Part shown: positions 16,328-23,486 of the stretch, piece by piece | Layout of the letters: every line of letters begins with the position of its first letter | Numbering within the stretch: the first letter of the stretch is position 1 | From: Haliscomenobacter hydrossis DSM 1100 | GTDB taxonomy: Bacteria > Bacteroidota > Bacteroidia > Chitinophagales > Saprospiraceae | Assembly (NCBI RefSeq): GCF_000212735.1 | Contig: NC_015510.1 | Coordinates: 5,271,001 to 5,335,000, forward strand | Length of the DNA: 64,000 nucleotides | Reading direction: 5' to 3' | Translations under genes and position numbers: made by a program | The notes under the pieces: generated by a model | Databases searched by the model: none | Told to the model about the DNA's origin: nothing | The model's input: the letters and a program-made list of their open reading frames with translations, nothing else

Positions 16328-16843
16328 TCAACCTTGTTTTCTGCGCTGCCGGACAAAATACATGCCCAGAAAAAAACCAATCAGCGTGATTAATTCACTT
16401 TGACTGGACTCTTCCAGTAGTTCAATTTCTCCACTTTCCTGCACAAAGCGGTATAAATATTGATATTCAATGGAAATGGGATCGTCATCAGTATTGGGTA
16501 AATCGCGTATAATTTGCCAGCGGGTATTGAAAATATTCTTGCGTTTCCAAAAATAGACTTCCCCGCTATTCAAATAGATGGTCGATTTTCCAAATAGCCT
16601 CAGTTGGATGTTTCCCAACTCTTCTTCATTTTCATCACTGATGAGCACCTTGTGGATAAAAACACCCTGTAATTTAAAATTGACAACCACGCCGTTCAAT
16701 TCCGACTGAATTTTTTTTCCAAAAGTAGAAAACTGCATTTTTCCCATGTATTGGCCGCCTTCATCCAGAAATTGGTAACCCCTTTGGAAAGCATGCGACA
16801 TCCATTTTAGTTTGGAAGGAAAAGGGTAATGGTACAACATCAC
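16328..16843 (-). CDS. Hypothetical protein with C-terminal membrane anchor
   Basis: 171 residues. The body is beta-rich, with alternating patterns such as YQFLDEGGQYMGKMQFSTFGKK, reminiscent of tubby or LURP-one-like barrels that rotate lipids or scramble membranes, but I cannot confirm that family. A hydrophobic segment, LITLIGFFLGMYFV, followed by RQRRKQG near the end forms a tail anchor with the body in the cytoplasm. It is convergent with the Nudix regulator, stop codons 2 bases apart. Function unknown. Confidence 0.65.
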   Translation of the reverse strand: MMLYHYPFPSKLKWMSHAFQRGYQFLDEGGQYMGKMQFSTFGKKIQSELNGVVVNFKLQGVFIHKVLISDENEEELGNIQLRLFGKSTIYLNSGEVYFWKRKNIFNTRWQIIRDLPNTDDDPISIEYQYLYRFVQESGEIELLEESSQSELITLIGFFLGMYFVRQRRKQG

Positions 16844-16881
16844 AAAAATGATTGTTTGGATGAAAAGAGCGCTATCCTACG

Positions 16882-16923
16882 TAAAAAAAAAGCCCACCGG
16901 TTGGGTTAGGTTCACCCGGTGGG
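16882..16923 (-). terminator. Orphan leftward intrinsic terminator
   Basis: CCCACCGG (16893-16900) pairs with CCGGTGGG (16916-16923). On the minus strand the hairpin is followed by a run of about nine T (16891-16883). No minus-strand gene lies immediately to its right, so it would end a small leftward transcript; alternatively it shields the gene at 16328-16843. Confidence 0.6.
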
Positions 16924-17122
16924 TTGGTCTCAAGTGTTTTTGGTTAGTATACATCAGGAGAATAAATTATCTAGCTTGGTATTTGCTGCCGGGAAGGTAA
17001 AAGCTTTCTACGACAATTTGATAAAAAGGGTAAAAAATCCGCTACTAATGCCTCATTCTTACGTCTAATCAAGTGTGTTTGGTTAATTTTTTCAAAAACC
17101 ATTAAAAAAAAGCCATTGGATA
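16924..17122. other. Non-coding stretch between orphan terminator and the arginine leader
   Basis: AT-rich with no supported open reading frame. If the terminator at 16882-16923 is real, a small RNA transcribed leftward from within this stretch is possible. I could not find a clear CAAAnnTA (reverse -7) element to place its start. Confidence 0.4.
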
Positions 17123-17153
17123 TTGCATTCCAGGTCACTAAAAAGTACTTTTG
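17123..17153 (+). promoter_or_regulatory. Promoter of the arginine operon leader
   Basis: TTG at 17123-17125 and TACTTTTG at 17146-17153 (exact TAnnTTTG) are 20 bases apart. Transcription should begin a few bases later, almost at the leader peptide ATG at 17162, implying a nearly leaderless mRNA. Confidence 0.6.
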
Positions 17154-17161
17154 TTGCCACA

Positions 17162-17236
17162 ATGAACGAACTGACTACACATATTACCTTTGCGGCATAC
17201 CGTCGTCGTTTCGCACGCCGCCCTTGGGGGGCGTGA
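17162..17236 (+). CDS. Arginine leader peptide (attenuator peptide), 24 residues
   Basis: A 24-codon frame running from ATG 17162 to TGA 17234-17236, too short for ordinary gene calling. Its second half contains YRRRFARR: three consecutive CGT codons (17201-17209) and then CGC CGC (17216-17221). A GC-rich hairpin (17214-17235) overlaps the last codons, and an operon for arginine synthesis starts downstream. This is the architecture of ribosome-mediated attenuation: stalling at scarce Arg-tRNA would keep the hairpin open and change downstream folding. No homology was needed for the call and it has not been tested, so it is inference from layout. Confidence 0.6.
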   Translation: MNELTTHITFAAYRRRFARRPWGA

Positions 17237-17278
17237 TACTATTTCTTTACCCACCGGGGTAGGATGCAATTCCCTACC
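17214..17278 (+). promoter_or_regulatory. Leader hairpins of the arginine attenuator
   Basis: The first stem is CACGCC (17214-17219) with GGCGTG (17230-17235), overlapping the final Arg codons. The second is GGTAGG (17258-17263) with CCTACC (17273-17278). A run of Gs between them (17226-17230) could pair alternatively with CCCACC (17250-17255), but I did not resolve a unique antiterminator. Confidence 0.4.
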
Positions 17279-17380
17279 AAATACCACCAAAATAATTGTG
17301 TTATTTATATAGCATGTGATTGAGGATCAATTGCTTAAGTGTGCCTGAACTACAGTTTGCGCTCCGTACGAGATCTTCAA

Positions 17381-17416
17381 CACAATACACAGATTTGTGC
17401 GTGTGCTTATTTTTTG
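17381..17416 (+). terminator. Candidate attenuator terminator before the arginine operon
   Basis: CACA-rich and TGTG-rich arms (17381-17391 with 17395-17405, small internal loop) are followed by TTATTTTTTG. This lies 50 bases before the first structural gene, where a regulated terminator would be expected. The stem is imperfect, so strength is uncertain. Confidence 0.4.
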
Positions 17417-17465
17417 TTCACCCAAATCCAGGCCTAAACAACCTGTAAAACCATCAATAACTGAA

Positions 17466-18050
17466 ATGGAATTTATCGTTGAGGTAGCCCAACCCGAGCA
17501 CGAAAAGTATGCAGAAGCAATCTGCAACGAAATGCGTGAATCTGCCAAAGCCCGTGGAACTGGTATTGCCGAGCGTAAGCCCGAATACATCATCAAAAAG
17601 ATCCACGAAGGCAAAGCAGTAATCGCGTTGCAAGGCGACAAGTTTGCGGGCTTTTGTTACATCGAAACCTGGAGCCACGGCCAGTATGTGGCCAACTCCG
17701 GTTTGATTGTTGCACCCGACTATCGTCGTTACGGGCTTGCTACCCGCATCAAGGAGTGCATCTTCAAATTGTCACGTGATAAATACCCCGATGCACGCAT
17801 CTTTGGCATCACCACCAGTTTGGCGGTGATGAAAATCAACTCCTCACTGGGCTACGAGCCCGTTACTTTTTCGGAGTTGACGCAGGATGAAGCATTTTGG
17901 GCGGGTTGTAAAAGCTGCCCCAACTACGACATCCTGGAGCGCAATCAACGCCGCATGTGTCTGTGTACCGCCATGCTCGCCCCCTCCAAAAACGAGGTAG
18001 AGCGAATGAAACACGATTTATCTGACCTAATTGTTGTTACAAATGTCTAA
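17466..18050 (+). CDS. GNAT acetyltransferase of the arginine operon (candidate N-acetylglutamate synthase)
   Basis: 194 residues from ATG 17466. An upstream ATG at 17397 would run through the candidate terminator and is rejected. The GNAT core is clear: VANSGLIVAPDYRRYGLATRIKECIF carries the R/Q-x-x-G-x-G/A acetyl-CoA loop. A Cys-rich tail, GCKSCPNYD...RRMCLC, may bind a metal. No standard argA or argJ is nearby, and a GNAT gene heading the argG-argC-argD-carbamoyltransferase order suggests it acylates glutamate, the first step of the pathway. Whether acetyl- or succinyl-CoA is used is open. Its last 8 bases overlap argG, implying translational coupling. Confidence 0.75.
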   Translation: MEFIVEVAQPEHEKYAEAICNEMRESAKARGTGIAERKPEYIIKKIHEGKAVIALQGDKFAGFCYIETWSHGQYVANSGLIVAPDYRRYGLATRIKECIFKLSRDKYPDARIFGITTSLAVMKINSSLGYEPVTFSELTQDEAFWAGCKSCPNYDILERNQRRMCLCTAMLAPSKNEVERMKHDLSDLIVVTNV

Positions 18051-19236
18051 TCATAAAGTTGTTCTGGCCTACAGCGGTGGGCTGGACACCTCTTTTTGTA
18101 TCCTTCACCTTACCAAAGACAAAGGATTGGAAGTTCATGCGCTCACTGTAGATACGGGTGGTTTTAGCGCTGAACAATTAAAAACGATGGAAGAACGCGC
18201 CCTGCAATTGGGTGCCAAAAGTTTCCGCGTGGCCAATGCGCTGCACGATTATTACGACCAGTGTATTCGCTACATGGTTTTTGGAAACGTGTTGCGCAAC
18301 AACACCTATCCTCTATCGGTAAGCGCTGAACGCATGTTCCAGGCCATTGAAACGGCCAAATATGCCCAGGAAATTGGTGCTGGTGCAGTGGCACACGGCA
18401 GTACCGGGGCGGGCAACGACCAGGTTCGCTTTGACCTGGCCTTCAACGTCCTGGGACAAAACTTGGAAATCATTACGCCCATCCGCGACATGCAGCTTTC
18501 CCGCCAGGCGGAAATTGACTACCTGATCGAGCATGGCTACAACTGGAACTGGGAAAAAGCCAAATACTCCATCAATCAGGGCATTTGGGGTACGAGTGTT
18601 GGTGGGGCAGAGACCCTGACTTCGCAAAAAGCACTCCCCGAAGATGCTTATCCGACTCAATTGACGGAAAAAGATCCCTCCATCGTAGAACTACAATTTG
18701 AAAAAGGAGAACTGCAGGGCGTGAATGGCCAAAGCTTTGTCCACCCTACGGAAGCGATTCAAGCCTTGCAAAAATTGGCAGGGCCGTATGCCATTGGGCG
18801 CGACATCCACGTGGGCGATACCATTATTGGCATCAAAGGCCGGGTGGGATTTGAAGCAGCCGCACCGCTCATCCTCATCAAAGCACATCACTTGCTGGAG
18901 AAGCATACCCTCACCAAGTGGCAACAATATTGGAAAGACCAAATGGGCAACTGGTACGGCATGATGCTGCACGAAGCCCAATTCCTCGATCCGGTGATGC
19001 GCAACATCGAAACTTTTCTCGCCGATACGCAGGAACACGTTTCAGGCAAAGTTTGGGTAAAACTGATGCCCTACCGCTTCGAACTCCAGGGCATTGAGTC
19101 CCCCAACGACTTGATGAATTCCGCCTTCGGGCACTACGGCGAAATGAACAAAGGCTTTACTGGCGAGGATGTGAAAGGGTTTACGAAGATCTTGGGGAAC
19201 CAGACGAAGATTTTTCATTCCGTACATAAGAAATAG
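18043..19236 (+). CDS. argG: Argininosuccinate synthase
   Basis: 397 residues from ATG 18043, which overlaps the GNAT stop (ATGTCTAA). PP-loop VVLAYSGGLDTS, STGAGNDQVRF for aspartate and citrulline binding, WGTSVGGAE and a C-terminal tetramerisation region. It joins citrulline and aspartate with ATP to argininosuccinate. In this lineage citrulline comes from deacylation of the product of the carbamoyltransferase encoded three genes downstream. The protein ends HSVHKK, and the last G of its TAG stop is the first base of a TTCGGGGG palindrome. Confidence 0.96.
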   Translation: MSNHKVVLAYSGGLDTSFCILHLTKDKGLEVHALTVDTGGFSAEQLKTMEERALQLGAKSFRVANALHDYYDQCIRYMVFGNVLRNNTYPLSVSAERMFQAIETAKYAQEIGAGAVAHGSTGAGNDQVRFDLAFNVLGQNLEIITPIRDMQLSRQAEIDYLIEHGYNWNWEKAKYSINQGIWGTSVGGAETLTSQKALPEDAYPTQLTEKDPSIVELQFEKGELQGVNGQSFVHPTEAIQALQKLAGPYAIGRDIHVGDTIIGIKGRVGFEAAAPLILIKAHHLLEKHTLTKWQQYWKDQMGNWYGMMLHEAQFLDPVMRNIETFLADTQEHVSGKVWVKLMPYRFELQGIESPNDLMNSAFGHYGEMNKGFTGEDVKGFTKILGNQTKIFHSVHKK

Positions 19237-19325
19237 GGTTCGGGGGTTCGGGGGTTCGAGGGATAGAGCATTGCGCTTGATAACCCCCGAACTTTCGAAC
19301 CCCCGAACCCCCGAACCCTCGAACC
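19236..19325. repeat. TTCGGGGG-type palindrome filling the argG-argC spacer
   Basis: The element begins with the last base of the argG stop (TAG-GGTTCGGGGG) and ends at the base before the argC ATG, so it is the whole spacer. The left array (19236-19264) and right array (19282-19325) are inverted copies built from GGGGTTCG units; the core lacks the GAGCGAAG motif present in other copies. Confidence 0.9.
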
Positions 19326-20282
19326 ATGCTTAAAGTTGGAATAATCGGCGGCGGCGGCTACACCGCAGGTGAACTCATCCGCATCCTGCAATACCACCCC
19401 GAAGTAGAAATAAGTTTTGTACAAAGTGCGAGCCAGGCTGGCAAATACGTGTACGACACCCATGACGACCTCATGGGCGAATGTGCGCTCAAATTCACAG
19501 CTGAGTTATCTACTGATGTGGATGCCCTGTTCCTGTGCATGGGGCACGGCCAATCGCCAGCATTTATGGCACAAAATGCCATTCCCGATCACGTGGCTGT
19601 GATCGACCTGGGTAACGATTTTCGCCTGGATGAAACCTGGGTATATGGTTTGCCCGAATTGAACCGGGCTGCTATTCAGCACAGCAAGCGCATTGCCAAT
19701 CCAGGTTGTTTTGCGACGACCATCCAATTGGGATTGTTGCCCCTCGCGAAGGCGGGTTTGTTGGGCCCCGAGGTGCACATCAATGCAACTACAGGCTCTA
19801 CCGGTGCGGGTCAAGCGCCCAGTGCGACCACCCATTTCAGTTGGCGGGCTAGCAATTTATCGGTGTACAAAGCCTTCAACCATCAACACCTGGATGAAAT
19901 CCGACGAAGTTTGGTCCAGGCACAACCCGGCTTTGGCGGAGAATTGAACTTCATTCCCCTGCGCGGTGATTTTACCCGCGGCATCCTGGCCACCATGTAC
20001 CTGGACTGTAAAATGAGTGAACCGGAGTTGAACGAGCTCTACACTCAAACCTATCTCAACGAGCCATTTACCTTTGTTAGCGCGCCCAATCCACACCTCA
20101 AGCAGGTAGTCAATACCAACAAGTGTTTGGTACACGTGGAAAAACACGGCAACAAAGCCTTCATCATCAGCACCATCGACAACCTGACCAAAGGAGCTTC
20201 CGGGCAGGCGGTGCAAAACCTGAACCTGATTTTTGGACTACCGGAAAAAACCGGGTTGAACCTGAAATCGGTAGCATTTTAA
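19326..20282 (+). CDS. argC: N-acetyl-gamma-glutamyl-phosphate reductase
   Basis: 318 residues. GIIGGGGYTAGELIRIL forms the NADP Rossmann loop, NPGCFATTIQLGLLPL carries the catalytic cysteine, and HINATTGSTGAGQAPS plus the histidine in FNHQHLDEI complete the active site. It reduces the acyl-glutamyl phosphate to the semialdehyde. Because the neighbouring carbamoyltransferase belongs to the acetyl/succinyl-ornithine group, the acyl group here might be succinyl in place of acetyl. The start codon directly abuts the preceding palindrome, and no Shine-Dalgarno is visible. Confidence 0.95.
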   Translation: MLKVGIIGGGGYTAGELIRILQYHPEVEISFVQSASQAGKYVYDTHDDLMGECALKFTAELSTDVDALFLCMGHGQSPAFMAQNAIPDHVAVIDLGNDFRLDETWVYGLPELNRAAIQHSKRIANPGCFATTIQLGLLPLAKAGLLGPEVHINATTGSTGAGQAPSATTHFSWRASNLSVYKAFNHQHLDEIRRSLVQAQPGFGGELNFIPLRGDFTRGILATMYLDCKMSEPELNELYTQTYLNEPFTFVSAPNPHLKQVVNTNKCLVHVEKHGNKAFIISTIDNLTKGASGQAVQNLNLIFGLPEKTGLNLKSVAF

Positions 20283-20286
20283 ACCA

Positions 20287-20380
20287 GGTTCGGGAGTTCG
20301 GGGGGTCGAAGTTAGTGGTCGCCGAGCGAAGTCGAGGCGTCGCTAACTTCGAACTCCCGAACCCTCGAACCCCCGAACCC
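20287..20380. repeat. TTCGGGGG-type palindrome in the argC-argD spacer, with GAGCGAAGTCGA core
   Basis: GGTTCGGGAGTTCG (20287-20300) pairs perfectly with CGAACTCCCGAACC (20350-20363), and TCGAAGTTAG (20306-20315) with CTAACTTCGA (20343-20352). The 27-nt centre contains GCCGAGCGAAGTCGAGGC. It starts 5 bases after the argC stop and ends 8 bases before the argD start. Confidence 0.9.
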
Positions 20381-20388
20381 TTTTCGAC

Positions 20389-21546
20389 ATGAAACTCTTC
20401 GACGTATATCCACTCTACAACCTCAAACCCGTACGGGGGCAAGGCAACTACGTTTACGATGAAAAAGGCCAGGCTTATCTGGATCTTTACGGCGGCCACG
20501 CGGTGATTTCCATCGGCCATGCCCATCCACATTACGTAGCCAAATTGACAAATCAACTCCAGAGTCTTGGATTTTACTCCAACTCCATCCAAAACGAATT
20601 ACAAATCGAGCTGGCCCAAAAATTGGGTGCGCTTTCTGGCTGCGATCAATACAACCTGTTTTTGTGCAACTCTGGTGCCGAAGCCAATGAGAATGCCCTC
20701 AAGATGGCCTCGTTTCACAATGGCCGTACGAGGGTATTGGCCTTCAAAAAAGGTTTCCACGGGCGCACCTCCGCTGCGGTGAACGTCACTGATAGCCCGT
20801 ATATCCAGGCGCCCATCAACAAGGGTTTTCCCGTTGATCTGATCGCCTGGGATGATTTGGATGCCGCAAAAAAAATCCTGGCCAAAGGTGATGTGGCAGC
20901 CGTGATCATTGAAGGCATCCAGGGCATTGGTGGTATTTATGTACCTGATCCCCACTTCTTGCAGGAATTACAGGACTTGTGCCGTCTGCACAATACCATG
21001 TTGATCCTTGATGAAATCCAGTCGGGGTATGGCCGGAGCGGATGTTTTTTTGCCTTCCAACACGTACCCGGAATTGAACCCGATCTGATTACCATCGCCA
21101 AGGGAATGGGCAATGGTTTCCCGGTAGGTGGCTTGTTGATTCATCCCAAATTCAAGGCCAAACACGGCATGTTGGGCACTACTTTTGGCGGCAGCCACCT
21201 GGCTTGTGCCGCTTCCATCGCGGTGCTGGATGTGATGTATCAGGAGAGGCTCGTGCAAAATGCCGCTGAAGTGGGCAGTTATTTGCTGGATGAGTTGGCA
21301 AAAGTGGAATTAATTAAAGAAATTCGCGGGGAAGGCTTGATGGTCGGTATGGAATTTGATTTCAATACCACCGAATTGCGCAAGAACCTCCTCTTTGATG
21401 AAAAGGTTTTTGTAGGTTCTTCCTCTAACCCCAATGTCATCCGCCTATTGCCTGCCCTTTGCCTCGGAATCAAAGAAGTGGACATTTTTATGGAAAAACT
21501 GGATCAGGCCCTCAACAAATTAGAGCTTGAGGAACCCAACAATTAA
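20389..21546 (+). CDS. argD: Acylornithine aminotransferase (class III PLP transaminase)
   Basis: 385 residues. NYVYDEKGQAYLDLYGGHAV at the start, FLCNSGAEANENALKMA, LILDEIQSGYGRSG with the PLP-pyridine aspartate, and the Schiff-base lysine in TIAKGMGNGFPVGG. It converts acyl-glutamate semialdehyde to acylornithine using glutamate. Fourth structural gene of the operon; argF' follows after 9 bases. Confidence 0.95.
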   Translation: MKLFDVYPLYNLKPVRGQGNYVYDEKGQAYLDLYGGHAVISIGHAHPHYVAKLTNQLQSLGFYSNSIQNELQIELAQKLGALSGCDQYNLFLCNSGAEANENALKMASFHNGRTRVLAFKKGFHGRTSAAVNVTDSPYIQAPINKGFPVDLIAWDDLDAAKKILAKGDVAAVIIEGIQGIGGIYVPDPHFLQELQDLCRLHNTMLILDEIQSGYGRSGCFFAFQHVPGIEPDLITIAKGMGNGFPVGGLLIHPKFKAKHGMLGTTFGGSHLACAASIAVLDVMYQERLVQNAAEVGSYLLDELAKVELIKEIRGEGLMVGMEFDFNTTELRKNLLFDEKVFVGSSSNPNVIRLLPALCLGIKEVDIFMEKLDQALNKLELEEPNN

Positions 21547-21555
21547 GCGCATAGT

Positions 21556-22503
21556 ATGAAAAATTTCACATCTGCCAAAGACGTAACGGACCTGGCTGGA
21601 CTGGTTCAATTGGCCCGCGACATAAAAGCCGACCCATTCAAATTTCGGGATGCTGGCAAGGAAAAAACGATGGTCTTGTTGTTTTTTAACCCCAGCTTGC
21701 GCACCCGCCTGAGTACCGAAAAAGCGGCACTCAACCTGGGCATGCAAGTCATCAGCATGAATGCCGACCAGGGTTGGACCCTCGAATTTGAAGAAGGTGC
21801 CATCATGAACGCAGGTAGCGCCGAACACGTGAAGGAAGCTGCCGCCGTGGTGAGTCAATACGCCGACATCATCGGCATCCGCACTTTTCCGGGACTGAAA
21901 GACCGCGAAAAGGACTACTCGGAGCAGGTGATTGAAGCGTTCAAAAAATACGCCAGTGCGCCCATCATCAGTTTGGAATCGGCTACGCGCCATCCTTTGC
22001 AGTCTTTGGCCGATGTGTTGACCATTGAGGAATTTAAAAAGAAAGACCGCCCCAAGGTGGTGGTCAGTTGGGCACCCCACGTGCGCGCCCTTCCCCAGGC
22101 CGTACCCAACTCCTTTGTGGAATGGATGAAAATCGCCAACGTAGACCTGGTCGTGACCAATCCAGAAGGGTACGAATTGGCCGATGAATTTATGGATGGC
22201 GTGCAGCTCGAATACGACCAACAAAAAGCCTTTGCAGGCGCAGACTTCATTTACGCCAAAAACTGGTCTTCCTACCGCGAATACGGCCAAATCCTGAGCC
22301 AGGACGAAACTTGGCGCATCACCCAGGACAAAATGGTCAACTGGGCGAACAATGCCTACTTCATGCACTGCCTGCCCGTACGCCGCAATGTAGTGGTGGA
22401 AGATGCCGTGCTGGATGGCCCGAATTCGATTGTGATCAAGCAGGCGAATAACCGGACCTGGGCGGCGCAAGCGGTGGTGAAGAGGGTGTTGGAGGGGTTG
22501 TGA
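21556..22503 (+). CDS. argF': N-acetyl/succinyl-ornithine carbamoyltransferase
   Basis: 315 residues. The carbamoyl-phosphate loop NPSLRTRLSTEKAA and the second domain SLESATRHPLQSLADVLTIEE, TWAPH-like SWAPHVRALPQAVPNSF and FMHCLPVRRN mark the acylornithine carbamoyltransferase group, not classical OTCase. As I remember the Xanthomonas acetyl enzyme and Bacteroides fragilis succinyl enzyme, one residue (Glu versus Pro, in a G-x-x-x-E-H segment) sets acyl preference. Here that segment is AGSAEH, with Ala at residue 89, which is neither. Last arginine gene in the window; argB, argE and argH are not present. Confidence 0.93.
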   Translation: MKNFTSAKDVTDLAGLVQLARDIKADPFKFRDAGKEKTMVLLFFNPSLRTRLSTEKAALNLGMQVISMNADQGWTLEFEEGAIMNAGSAEHVKEAAAVVSQYADIIGIRTFPGLKDREKDYSEQVIEAFKKYASAPIISLESATRHPLQSLADVLTIEEFKKKDRPKVVVSWAPHVRALPQAVPNSFVEWMKIANVDLVVTNPEGYELADEFMDGVQLEYDQQKAFAGADFIYAKNWSSYREYGQILSQDETWRITQDKMVNWANNAYFMHCLPVRRNVVVEDAVLDGPNSIVIKQANNRTWAAQAVVKRVLEGL

Positions 22504-22539
22504 AGCGGTAGCTGCAAGAATCTTTAAATCCAATGCCCA

Positions 22540-22878
22540 ATGAAAAAAGTAAAAAAGTATGGTGATGCGATTTCAACCTTACTGAAAGGTTATCAGCATG
22601 ATCTTTCATCGCAAAATATTGAGGAGCACATTATCACAGACTATAAGCACGGCCATTTTCAACTGCTTCGCACGGGCTGGGCAGATGAGAACACTTATCG
22701 CATGGGTATTTTGCTCCATTTTCAAATAAAACCAAGTGGTAAAATCTGGATTCTGGCCAATTGGACAGAAGATGACGTAGCTAAAGCTTTGATCGATCTG
22801 GGCGTAAAAAAAGAAGATATTGTGTTGGGTTTTCAACCGGAGTTTGTGCGGCCATATTCGGGTTATGCGGTGGCGTAG
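22540..22878 (+). CDS. xisI: XisI-like protein (fdxN-element excision controlling factor family)
   Basis: 112 residues. The C-terminal half is diagnostic: GWADENTYRMGILLHFQIKPSGKIWILANWTEDDVAKALIDLGV and IVLGFQPEFVRPYSGYAVA. XisI proteins accompany XisH endonuclease-like proteins in cyanobacteria, Chloroflexi and some Bacteroidota; only their role in fdxN element excision in Nostoc is experimentally linked. No xisH is adjacent here, so this is an orphan. It follows argF' by 36 bases but is probably an insertion into the neighbourhood and unrelated to arginine. A broken second copy faces it. Confidence 0.9.
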   Translation: MKKVKKYGDAISTLLKGYQHDLSSQNIEEHIITDYKHGHFQLLRTGWADENTYRMGILLHFQIKPSGKIWILANWTEDDVAKALIDLGVKKEDIVLGFQPEFVRPYSGYAVA

Positions 22879-22903
22879 GTGGGCCAAATTTGACCAATCG
22901 ACA

Positions 22904-23217
22904 TCACGCCACCGCATACTCCATATACACCTGATGCCCTTCGGGAAAATAAGCCAGCACAATCTTCGACTTTGGAATCCCTTTTCAACCAATAAATTTG
23001 CGATACCTATTTCAGTATTGTCTTGCTGTATCCAAATTTTATCGTCGATATGGTCAATGTGAAAAGCTACGTTGAACACGTGGTCATTCTCTTTCCAGCC
23101 CACCCATAAGAACTGATAGTGGTGATTGCGTTCGCCAGTGACAATTTGGTTTTGAATATTCTGGCTACTTAGGTGAAATTGCTGGCGGTATTCTTCCAGT
23201 TGCGACGCGCAACAGAT
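22904..23217 (-). pseudogene. Frameshifted second xisI copy, convergent with the intact one
   Basis: On the minus strand, LEEYRQQFHLSSQNIQ...GERNHHYQFLWVGWKE...IDDKIWIQQDNTEIGIANLLVEKG reads as a clean XisI body. At about 22974-22982 a one-base deletion shifts the frame; restoring it gives IPKSKIVLAYFPEGHQ and EYAVA then TGA. An in-frame TGA at 23218-23220 precedes any good start, so the N-terminus is also missing. The final TATGCGGTGGCGT is identical over 13 bp to the end of the intact gene, producing an inverted repeat (22864-22876 and 22906-22918). Confidence 0.75.
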
Positions 23218-23248
23218 TCATCAGCGGAAATAAGCAGCAGCTTTAGCA

Positions 23249-23286
23249 GCGATTTTTCAATCGGTACTTTCCAATTGAAAAATCGC
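23249..23286. repeat. 13-bp stem hairpin in the xisI/DUF2975 spacer
   Basis: GCGATTTTTCAAT (23249-23261) and ATTGAAAAATCGC (23274-23286) are perfect inverted arms with a 12-nt loop. No T-run follows. It lies near the decayed end of the xisI pseudogene. Confidence 0.5.
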
Positions 23287-23486
23287 TTCCACCGTCGTTC
23301 CAAATACATTGGCATCTTGAGTGCAAGCAGGGTACAAGGCAAAGGCAATCACGGCGGCTGCCAGGTAAATCCTGATGGCCAGCTCGGATAGTTTTAAGTC
23401 AAATGTAAATTTTATCCTTTTTTAGTAAAAAATTATTGTTTATCAATAAATATTTACCGATATTTGCCTCATCTAAAACAACTAAG

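Noticed and set aside
19236-19325. tRNA or riboswitch before argC
   Set aside because: The fold is a single long palindrome with no cloverleaf or conserved aptamer core, and related copies lie beside unrelated genes.
21520-22533. 337-codon minus-strand frame opposite the carbamoyltransferase gene
   Set aside because: It is the shadow of a well-supported gene with conserved motifs; its translation shows no family pattern.
23173-23391. 72-codon plus-strand frame in the xisI spacer
   Set aside because: It overlaps the xisI pseudogene antisense and a hairpin; there is no promoter or homology.
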